NCBI GenBank assembly: GCA_020636045.1
Contig: JACJYP010000006.1
Span: 1-64,000 of the forward strand
Direction of reading: 5' to 3'
Source: Lewinellaceae bacterium
GTDB taxonomy: Bacteria; Bacteroidota; Bacteroidia; Chitinophagales; Saprospiraceae
DNA: 64,000 bases
The notes beneath the pieces are model-generated. The model was not told the origin of the DNA. It was given only the letters and a program-made list of their open reading frames with translations, and did not search any database. This document shows positions 6,733-13,996 of the stretch, piece by piece (the stretch's first letter is position 1; the number at the start of each line of letters is the position of its first letter). The position numbers were made by a program, and so were the translations under genes.

Positions 6733-8937
6733 ATGCGCCAGAAATTTCCTTTTTATAAGCAGTTGGATCAAATGGACTGTGGCCCGACCTGCCTGAAGAT
6801 GATCACTTCTTTCTACGGGAAAAACATATCGCGTGAATACCTTAGAGAGAAGACGTTCATCACCCGGGAAGGCGTAAGCATGGCGGGCATATCGGAAGCC
6901 GCCGAGTCCATTGGTTTGCAAAGTCTGGTTTTGTTGTCCACCTACGATATGCTGGTCGACGACATCCCGATGCCGTGTATTGCGCATTGGCGGCAGCGCC
7001 ATTTTGTGGTGGTGTACAAAGCCGACCGCACGCATGTTTACGTAGCAGATCCGGCGTTCGGATTGATCAAATACACGAAGGAAGAATTCCTGAAAGGCTG
7101 GATTTCACAGCCGAGCCCGGATAAGGAAAATTCGGAAGGAATTCTTTTGGTCATGGAGCCATCCCTGATATTCTATGAAACGGAAAAAGGAGCGCCGGTA
7201 AAAAAAAGTTTTTCGTTTCTGCTGCCATTTATCAAGCCGCACAAAAGACTGATCGCACAGTTGTTTGTCGGCTTGTTTATCGGGAGTGTTATTCAACTGA
7301 TCTTCCCGTTTTTGACACAGGCGATTGTCGATATCGGCATCGGACAACACAACCTGAATTTTATTCACCTGGTGCTGGTGGGGCAACTGGTTTTATTTGC
7401 CTCCCAGACCATGACGAACGCCTTGCGAAGCTGGTTGCTGCTGCACATCACCAGCCGCATCAATATATCGCTGGTTTCCAATTTTCTGATCAAACTGATG
7501 CGTTTGCCCATTGCTTTTTTTGACACCAAAACAGTGGGCGATTTGCTGCAAAGAATACAGGACAATTCCCGGATACAGAATTTTTTGTCTTCGGCGTCTT
7601 TGAATGTGCTTTTTTCTTCTTTTAGCATCGTTATTTTTTCAGCGGTACTGTACTACTACAGTTTTTCTATTTTTTTTATACTGATATTATTTACACTGCT
7701 GAACATCGTCTGGGTAGCGCTTTTTCTTAAAAAAAGGGCTGTTTTGGATTACAAGCGTTTTGATCAGGCGGCCGGCAATCAGAGCAGCACCATTCAGTTG
7801 CTCAACGGCATGCAGGAAATAAAACTCAACAATTCCGAGAAACGCAGAAGGTGGGAGTGGGAATTGATACAGGTGCGCTTGTTCAAACTCTCCATAAAAA
7901 GTTTGTCGCTGTCACAATTGCAGGATATCGGGGGGAACTTTATCCTGCAACTCATGAGCATCCTGATCACATTTTTCGCAGCCAAACAGGTGCTCGATAA
8001 TGATTTTTCACTGGGCACCATGCTTTCCATACAGTTTATTATCGGGCAACTGAACGTGCCGATAAACAGTTTCATCGGGTTTATGCAGGCATACCAGGAT
8101 GCCAGGATCAGTCTGGAACGCCTGGCGGAGATCCATGACAAGGAAGACGAAGTGAAAGAGGGCGACAACCTGATAGACCAGCTCCCGGCAGTAAAGGATA
8201 TCACATTTAATAACGTGAGTTTCCGGTATGGCGGCAGCGCCTCCCCGATGGTGCTGGAGCATATTAACCTTACCATCCCCGAGGGCAAGGTGACCGCTAT
8301 CGTGGGGGCCAGCGGCAGCGGCAAAACAACGTTATTAAAATTGATCCTGAAGTTTTACGAACCGACGGAAGGCCTCATAAATGTAGGCGCCAACAATTTG
8401 AATAATTTCGACAGCGACTTCTGGCGAAAGAACATCGGGGTCGTGATGCAGGAGGGGTACATTTTTGCCGATACCGTTGCCAGAAACATTACAGAATCCG
8501 ATTCGGATGGCATTTTGGACAAAGCGCGCCTTTTACAAGCAGTGCAGGTTGCAAACATTGAAGAATTTATCGAGACCCTGCCAAATGCCTATAAAACCCG
8601 TATCGGCGCCAGCGGCAGCAGCATCAGCGGAGGGCAAAAACAAAGGATCCTGATCGCCCGTACGGTGTATAAGAACCCCAGTTTTTTATTGTTTGACGAG
8701 GCGACCAGTTCTCTGGATGCGAACAATGAGAAGATCATCATGGAGAATCTCGAAAAATTCTTCAGGACAAAAACGGTGGTGATCGTAGCCCACCGGCTCA
8801 GCACGGTAAAGCATGCGGACAATATTGTGGTGCTGGATAAAGGGAGGATCATTGAAGAGGGCACGCATGAATACCTCACCGGTCTTAAAGGCGCGTATTA
8901 CACCCTGATAAAAAACCAACTGGAACTTGGCGATTAA
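6733..8937 (+). CDS. C39-peptidase-containing ABC exporter (PCAT/bacteriocin type)
   Basis: At 734 residues this has the usual length for a peptidase-containing ABC transporter. Residues 1-140 are a C39 protease: QMDCGPTCL carries Cys16, with WRQRHFVVVYK (His) and ADPAFG (Asp) completing the triad. About residues 155-440 form the transmembrane domain. The ATPase follows: GASGSGKTT (525-533, Walker A), SISGGQKQR (signature), LLFDEATSSLD (Walker B) and IVAHRLS (switch His). PCATs cut double-glycine leaders and export the core across the inner membrane. The precursor at 2705 ends its leader in KGG, so substrate and exporter match. It starts 11 bases after the MBL gene and 23 bases before the adaptor gene. 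All catalytic residues are present, and it should be functional. Confidence 0.93.
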   Translation: MRQKFPFYKQLDQMDCGPTCLKMITSFYGKNISREYLREKTFITREGVSMAGISEAAESIGLQSLVLLSTYDMLVDDIPMPCIAHWRQRHFVVVYKADRTHVYVADPAFGLIKYTKEEFLKGWISQPSPDKENSEGILLVMEPSLIFYETEKGAPVKKSFSFLLPFIKPHKRLIAQLFVGLFIGSVIQLIFPFLTQAIVDIGIGQHNLNFIHLVLVGQLVLFASQTMTNALRSWLLLHITSRINISLVSNFLIKLMRLPIAFFDTKTVGDLLQRIQDNSRIQNFLSSASLNVLFSSFSIVIFSAVLYYYSFSIFFILILFTLLNIVWVALFLKKRAVLDYKRFDQAAGNQSSTIQLLNGMQEIKLNNSEKRRRWEWELIQVRLFKLSIKSLSLSQLQDIGGNFILQLMSILITFFAAKQVLDNDFSLGTMLSIQFIIGQLNVPINSFIGFMQAYQDARISLERLAEIHDKEDEVKEGDNLIDQLPAVKDITFNNVSFRYGGSASPMVLEHINLTIPEGKVTAIVGASGSGKTTLLKLILKFYEPTEGLINVGANNLNNFDSDFWRKNIGVVMQEGYIFADTVARNITESDSDGILDKARLLQAVQVANIEEFIETLPNAYKTRIGASGSSISGGQKQRILIARTVYKNPSFLLFDEATSSLDANNEKIIMENLEKFFRTKTVVIVAHRLSTVKHADNIVVLDKGRIIEEGTHEYLTGLKGAYYTLIKNQLELGD

Positions 8938-8960
8938 ATCAATAGCCATACGCTCAAATC

Positions 8961-10253
8961 ATGGAATACATATCTAAAATCAATGAGTTGGAAGACTCCG
9001 ACGAGCCTGTCCGGGAGATATTAGGTAAAGTACCGAGCTGGCTTGTCCGCTGGGGCAACATGCTGATCCTGTTGTTTTTTATCAGTTTGATCGCCATTGC
9101 CAACCTGATCAAATTCCCGGAAAGTATACTCACCTCGACCACCATACTCTCCGTCAATGCGCCCAAGCCGGTCGTTTCCAATGCCGGCGGCAAGCTGGTG
9201 TGGCTGGATGCCCGTGAAGGCCGGCATGTGGCCAAAGGCGCTTTGCTCGGATTTATGGAGAGCGTGGGAAAGCATCGCCAGGTACTGGATCTGTATGAAC
9301 GCCTGAACCAGTTGAAATCGGATCTGAACGAGGGGGAAGTGAATAAGGCAAAGTGGCTGGATTTAAAATCGTACAGAGACCTGGGCGAACTGCAACAGGA
9401 TTTTCAGGTTTTTTCCCAGGCCTGCATTGCCTATCGAAATTATTTGGCAGGCGGGCTTTATCCTCAAAAGCGGGCGATGCTGAAGGCAGATCTGGCGCAT
9501 TTGGCGCTGCTGAATGAAAACCTGAAGAAGCAGAAAAGTCTGTTGGAACAGGACTTCGTATTGTCTCAGCAGACCTTCAACATGAGTGAGACGCTGATGG
9601 AAGAAAAATTGATTTCCGAATCGGAGCTCCGGAATGAAAAAAGCAGGCTTCTGGGCAAAAAACTTACGTTGCCACAGGTGGAGGCTTCTATGATCGCGAA
9701 CGAAACCCAGCAAAACGAGAAAAGAAAAGAGATACTGGAACTGGATGACGCCATTTCAAAGCAAACCCAGTTGTTTCAGGAAGCCCTCGACTTGTTCAGG
9801 GGCCAGACGGAGGAGTGGATGAAAAAATATATACTCACGGCCCCTGTCGATGGTATCGTGGCGTTTAATTCTTTTATACAGGTAAACCAGCAGATCCAGC
9901 CCGATCAACTGATCTGCTATATCAATCCGGGAGACAGCCACTATTTTGCCGAAGCATATATTCCACAGGATAATTTCGGGAAAATAGCCATCGGCCAGGA
10001 GGTGTTGTTGCGGTTTCCTTCCTATCCCTACCAGGAGTACGGACTGGTGCGGGGAAAAATCGAATTTATCTCCCATATAGGCACTGAACAGGGCTATTTG
10101 TCCAAGATCGCCCTTCCCGACAACCTTTCCACAACCGCCGATAAAAAGATCCAGTACCGGGAGGGGCTGACTGCCAATGCCGAGATCATTACGAAGGACA
10201 TGAATCTGATCGAACGTTTTTACTACACCATCCTGCGCCTGAAAAAGTACTGA
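8961..10253 (+). CDS. HlyD-family membrane-fusion (adaptor) protein
   Basis: This encodes 430 residues. One membrane helix lies near residues 31-50 (MLILLFFISLIAIANLI). It is followed by a beta-barrel/lipoyl half (TTILSVNAPKPVVSNAGG), a long coiled-coil hairpin (roughly 95-270, Lys/Glu/Gln-rich) and the returning lipoyl strand (APVDGIVAFNSFIQVNQQI). The adaptor links the C39 ABC exporter to an outer-membrane TolC-type channel, making a type I secretion route. No TolC-like gene is in the operon, so a channel from elsewhere must serve. It lies 23 bases after the exporter gene and four bases before the hydrolase gene, so the three are co-transcribed. Confidence 0.9.
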   Translation: MEYISKINELEDSDEPVREILGKVPSWLVRWGNMLILLFFISLIAIANLIKFPESILTSTTILSVNAPKPVVSNAGGKLVWLDAREGRHVAKGALLGFMESVGKHRQVLDLYERLNQLKSDLNEGEVNKAKWLDLKSYRDLGELQQDFQVFSQACIAYRNYLAGGLYPQKRAMLKADLAHLALLNENLKKQKSLLEQDFVLSQQTFNMSETLMEEKLISESELRNEKSRLLGKKLTLPQVEASMIANETQQNEKRKEILELDDAISKQTQLFQEALDLFRGQTEEWMKKYILTAPVDGIVAFNSFIQVNQQIQPDQLICYINPGDSHYFAEAYIPQDNFGKIAIGQEVLLRFPSYPYQEYGLVRGKIEFISHIGTEQGYLSKIALPDNLSTTADKKIQYREGLTANAEIITKDMNLIERFYYTILRLKKY

Positions 10254-10257
10254 CGAT

Positions 10258-11181
10258 ATGAAATACCTCCTTGGCATCCTTCTCCTGTCGTTCACCTGCT
10301 GCCGCCTCGCCCAGACCCAATCTGTCGAAAAAACAGATTTCGCATTCAAAAACGCCCCCGGCGTTTCCTGCGTGTGGGTGACGCCAAAAACAGGAGCGGT
10401 AAAAGGCGTTGTGATGCTGATTGCCGGCTTCGGGGAGACGGCGGAAGGGGCGCTGACCGAAACCCGAATACCGACGGCATTATGCGAACGCGGCATGATG
10501 GCGGTGGTCGTAGGTTTGGGCGCGCATATGTACGCGGATTCGTCAGTGACGGCAACGCTCAATGAGGTGACGGCCGCTGTACAGGAGCGCTATCACCCGG
10601 AATGCGAATGCATGGCCCTGGGCGGATTTTCCATCGGCGGCGCGATCGCCCTGCGTTATGCCGAACGCTGCCACGAACAACCGGAGCAACACCCGTTGTT
10701 GCCAAATGCCGTTTTTGCCATCGATGCGCCTGTAGACCTTATTGAGTTGTGGGATTATTTTGAACGGGAAATAGCCCGGAATTTCGATCCTGTCGGAGTA
10801 GCGGAAGCGAAGTACGTATCCGAACTACTAAAACGGGAAATCGGCACGCCTGCCGAAAACCGGGCCTTGTATGAGGCGCTTACGCCCTACTGCCACAGCT
10901 GTCCGGCGCCCGGCAACGAGCGCTTTTTGAAAAATACGGCCGTTCGGGTGTACCACGACATGGATCTGGACTGGTACCTGAAAAACAAAAAACGAAGCGC
11001 GTACGATTGCAATTTTCTGAACGCCTCGGCTTTCATTGCACAACTCTTGCAAGCGGGCAATGAGCAGGCCACCTTCGTCAGCGGCAAAACCGGCTACCGC
11101 AGCGACGGCACGCGAAACCCGCATGCATGGTCTATCGTAGACGAACAGGAACTGGCCATGTGGATCGACAAGATGTTCTGA
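10258..11181 (+). CDS. Exported alpha/beta-fold serine hydrolase, last gene of the peptide operon
   Basis: This encodes 307 residues with an N-terminal export signal (MKYLLGILLLSFTCCRLAQ; the Cys pair could also be a lipobox). It has the alpha/beta-hydrolase pattern: VMLIAGFGET (oxyanion-hole loop), GGFSIGGAIAL (nucleophile elbow G-x-S-x-G), FAIDAPVDL (acid strand) and NPHAWSIVDEQ (catalytic His near the C-terminus). It follows the adaptor gene by four bases. Its role could be trimming or hydrolysing the peptide outside the cytoplasm, immunity, or cargo release. None of these can be chosen from sequence. No close named relative is recognised. Confidence 0.75.
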   Translation: MKYLLGILLLSFTCCRLAQTQSVEKTDFAFKNAPGVSCVWVTPKTGAVKGVVMLIAGFGETAEGALTETRIPTALCERGMMAVVVGLGAHMYADSSVTATLNEVTAAVQERYHPECECMALGGFSIGGAIALRYAERCHEQPEQHPLLPNAVFAIDAPVDLIELWDYFEREIARNFDPVGVAEAKYVSELLKREIGTPAENRALYEALTPYCHSCPAPGNERFLKNTAVRVYHDMDLDWYLKNKKRSAYDCNFLNASAFIAQLLQAGNEQATFVSGKTGYRSDGTRNPHAWSIVDEQELAMWIDKMF

Positions 11182-11218
11182 CAGCGGAACCGGCCTCGAA
11201 AACGACCCTGGGTTTGAT

Positions 11219-11243
11219 ATCTGACAGATGCCGGTTGTCAGAT
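11219..11243 (+). terminator. Hairpin after the peptide operon (weak terminator candidate)
   Basis: ATCTGACA (11219-11226) pairs with TGTCAGAT (11236-11243) around a 9-base loop, 38 bases after the hydrolase stop. There is no T-run, so it may stabilise the mRNA end rather than terminate by itself. Confidence 0.35.
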
Positions 11244-11262
11244 TACGTCTTGAGGATGGGAG

Positions 11263-11409
11263 TTATGTTCTCCACGTAACGACTTCCACTCTTTGTGCAG
11301 CGAGTAACGTCCTTTGTGTAGTCGTTACAAGGAACGTTGTAGCGACTAACGTCCTTTGTGTAATGAGTAACGTCGTTTGTGTAGCGACTTACGCCCATTG
11401 GGTAAGGTT
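11263..11409. repeat. Tandem repeat, 21-bp period, about seven degenerate units
   Basis: Units start at 11263, 11284, 11305, 11326, 11347, 11368 and 11389. The clearest read TAACGTCCTTTGTGTAGYGAC with few changes; the first, fourth and last are more divergent. There are no spacers between units, so this is a minisatellite-type array and not CRISPR. The stretch from 11182 to 11626 otherwise holds only a hairpin and short GC-rich inverted repeats near 11480-11540; no convincing gene. An 88-residue frame through the array shows a 7-residue periodicity (NVLCV...), a by-product of the 21-bp period. Confidence 0.8.
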
Positions 11410-11626
11410 GCCAGAAAGCCGGTTTCCCACTACCGCCCGGAGCAACTCGAGCAGCGTTTTTGGGCGAGCACTCGCAGCGTATGAACGGCCATGAATGGCC
11501 TCGACCGGGGCGGCATGAATGCCGCGCTACCGGTTTCCTGTAAAATTTGTTCCCGTTCCGGCTCCCGCTCTCTCAAAAACAAAAAACGACTCGCGCAGCA
11601 CATGCACAAGTCGTTGAAAATCAAGG

Positions 11627-11700
11627 TGGGCCCGGCAGGAATTGAACCCGCGACCGTCTGATTATGAGTCAGCTGCTCTAACCACCTGAGCTACGGGCCC
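11627..11700 (-). tRNA. tRNA with CAU anticodon (elongator Met or Ile2)
   Basis: A 74-nt cloverleaf on the minus strand. The acceptor stem GGGCCCG pairs with CGGGCCC, the D arm is GCTCAGGTGGTTAGAGC, the anticodon loop is CTCATAA with CAU, and the T arm is GCGGGTTCAATTCCTGC, with discriminator A. The 3' CCA is not encoded. There is one mismatch at the top of the anticodon stem. A CAU loop of this form occurs in elongator tRNA-Met and in the lysidine-modified tRNA-Ile2; the AGAGCAG...TCGC surroundings recall Ile2 of other bacteria. A lysidine-synthetase identity check is needed to decide. Confidence 0.92.
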
Positions 11701-11789
11701 GCTTGCTGTTGCAAGAAACGACGCAAAGGTAAGTTTAATTCCAACATCGACGCGGCTTTTTGCAAGAGGCGCCTGCTAAAGATCGGGCG

Positions 11790-13922
11790 TCACGGCTTCA
11801 CTAGTCTGCCGTACAAACGCTCCCTGCCAAAGTCGAGTTGGATCGTATAAACGCCGGATGGCCATTGGCCGGTGTCCAGATCACAGTGTGTACTACCGGA
11901 AGCAAGCGCATATTCCCCAACGATTCGTCCGTCGGAAGAAAACACCGTCATCTTGCCCGCCGTAGCCCTGGCGAAGGCGGGCGGATCCCAATATACCGTT
12001 GCCATACGATCGGCGGGGTTTGGTTGTACCCTCAGGGTCTGCCCGGTCGCGGCAGCGCCGGGTTCGGTAACAGGGGTTGTCAGATCGATGCGCCAGATCC
12101 CGGAACTCAGCGCGCAGGTGTACAGGTGGTTCTTAAACGTTTGTAGCGCGTAGATCTCATGGGAAAGGCCGAAGGGTGGCGTGTCGAGTTGCTCCCATGT
12201 GTCCCCCATGTCTTCACTAACAAAAAGAAGGCTGCCGGCAATCTGCGCGCCGCCGAAAGCATACAATTTATCTCCATGCAGGCATATATCGTTGAGCCGC
12301 AGAAAAGGCGACGCCGTTGCTTTGTGCCAGCTCGCGCCGTTGTCATCGGAATAAAACACGTAGAGGCCTGCTGCGAAAAGCCTGTCCTGTATCCGGTAAA
12401 AATTGCCTTTGAAATCCGTGTCGATCAGATCGCTCGCCTGCCAGCTTTGCCCCTGGTCGTCGGAGTAGACCAGCTTGCCGCCGAGGCTGATATTGGTGGG
12501 CAAAACAAAATAACGCCCGTCCTTTTCATAAAAATCATTGATGCCCACGTCCATGCCCGCCAGCACAACCCGGAACGAATCCTGTAGGCCGCCATTTTGA
12601 AAAATGACCACCTGGTTGGCGTTGAAATAGTAATACGCGTCATCGATTGCCTGATTTTTCCTGAAAACGGGATGCGGGGCCAGGTTTGCGATGATGTCGA
12701 AGTGGTCGCCATTATCCGGGGAGTAATGGATATTGCCGTCATTGTCAAGCACGTAGATCTCATTCCCCAAAACGCCGAATGTGATGACGTTGTATTGCAG
12801 CATCGCGAATTTGCTGAAGATGGGCTGCCAGTTTTGACCCTGATCGTCCGATCGAAAAACCTCGCCGCTCGTTTGGGCAAAAATATGCTCCGTATTGTGT
12901 TGCAGGTCGAACGTGAAATAGGCATGCAGGCCCGTACTGTTGCGGGCCCAACTGCTTCCCAGATCGTCGCTGCGGAAAATGCCAAACTCCGAACCGGCCA
13001 TGATGGTATTGCCCTTTATCAGCATCGATCCCGGTGTCCGATACGGCGCCGGGATGGGCGCGCTGTTGACAATACTCCAGCTCAGCCCGAAATCTGGGGA
13101 GGTAAACACGTTTTCCCCCAATTCGGAATACAGCACGCCATTGCCCGTTTTCCAGGATGCTGCGTTGTGTAAGTTTAAAAAAGGCACAGTCGTCTTTGTC
13201 CAGCTCTGCCCCAGGTCGTGTGAAACAAGTAACGAATCGCTCCGCGGGAGATAAATATCATTGCCCTCGATTTGCGGTTTCCCGGGTGTCATGGGAGGCG
13301 TAATTTTGAGGATGTACTCCCAGGAAAACCCGTAGTCGCCCGAAACATAAGCCGCGTTGTAGGCGACGTGCAGGATTTGTTTTTTATCCCAGGCAAAATG
13401 CGAGCCGGCGCTGTTGATCAACTCTTCCCAGCTGGCTCCGCCATCGAGCGATCGGATCAACTGAAAGGAAGTGACGATAAAAAGCACGTCGTCTATCCTG
13501 AATATCGACGAAATCGATTGAGGCGGGGATGTCCCGATACCGGGAAAGTTGCTGTTGTCCAGCGTCTGAAAAGACCAGTTCAGCCCATTGTCGATACTGG
13601 TATAAAAACGCGACTCGGAGCCCGTGAGAGTGGCTTCATTGCTGTACAGGTAAATGGTATCGCCGTATTGGGCGAGTCCGCTGACGCGGAAAAATTCGCC
13701 GAAAAGCGCATCCTGCTGCCAGCTTTGGCCGTCGTCGGAAGAGCGGAACAGGCCGTTGCGCGTACAGGCCCAGTATTCATCGCCGATCTCCGCGATCTGC
13801 AGGACCCGCCCTCCTTCCGGGGCGTTCAGGGCCGCCCACTGGGACTGGGCATTGGCGATAGAAGAAAAGAACAGGAACAACCAGATAAACCGGCTGGGAA
13901 AAACGGGGCGGAAGCAATACAT
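11790..13922 (-). CDS. Secreted BNR/sortilin-type repeat protein with T9SS sorting domain
   Basis: From the ATG at 13922 (a start at 13958 would add 12 residues before the signal peptide) this is 710 residues. It begins with a signal peptide (FIWLFLFFSSIANAQ). About a dozen BNR-type turns follow (SSDDGQSWQ, SIDNGLNWS, SLDGGASWE, SPDFGLSWS, SDDQGQSWQ, SEDMGDTWE), predicting one or two multi-bladed beta-propellers. The last ~80 residues (VQPNPADRMATVYW...) are a type A T9SS sorting domain, so it is exported through the type IX system and probably anchored at the surface. No catalytic sialidase residues were recognised, so binding or structural roles are as likely as enzymatic ones. It resembles the larger protein at 56867 in the same architecture. 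Confidence 0.85.
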   Translation of the reverse strand: MYCFRPVFPSRFIWLFLFFSSIANAQSQWAALNAPEGGRVLQIAEIGDEYWACTRNGLFRSSDDGQSWQQDALFGEFFRVSGLAQYGDTIYLYSNEATLTGSESRFYTSIDNGLNWSFQTLDNSNFPGIGTSPPQSISSIFRIDDVLFIVTSFQLIRSLDGGASWEELINSAGSHFAWDKKQILHVAYNAAYVSGDYGFSWEYILKITPPMTPGKPQIEGNDIYLPRSDSLLVSHDLGQSWTKTTVPFLNLHNAASWKTGNGVLYSELGENVFTSPDFGLSWSIVNSAPIPAPYRTPGSMLIKGNTIMAGSEFGIFRSDDLGSSWARNSTGLHAYFTFDLQHNTEHIFAQTSGEVFRSDDQGQNWQPIFSKFAMLQYNVITFGVLGNEIYVLDNDGNIHYSPDNGDHFDIIANLAPHPVFRKNQAIDDAYYYFNANQVVIFQNGGLQDSFRVVLAGMDVGINDFYEKDGRYFVLPTNISLGGKLVYSDDQGQSWQASDLIDTDFKGNFYRIQDRLFAAGLYVFYSDDNGASWHKATASPFLRLNDICLHGDKLYAFGGAQIAGSLLFVSEDMGDTWEQLDTPPFGLSHEIYALQTFKNHLYTCALSSGIWRIDLTTPVTEPGAAATGQTLRVQPNPADRMATVYWDPPAFARATAGKMTVFSSDGRIVGEYALASGSTHCDLDTGQWPSGVYTIQLDFGRERLYGRLVKP

Positions 13923-13996
13923 GATGTGATAATTTGGAATGGTTGATTGAACCTCCAAGTTAGGCCTTTACCCGTTATTGCAAATGTCACGTTTTG

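Noticed and set aside
11263..11409. CRISPR array
   Set aside because: 21-bp units are contiguous without spacers; no cas genes nearby.
11228..11494. 88-codon frame with 7-residue NVLCV repeats
   Set aside because: Repeat in protein mirrors the 21-bp DNA period; no start context or homology.
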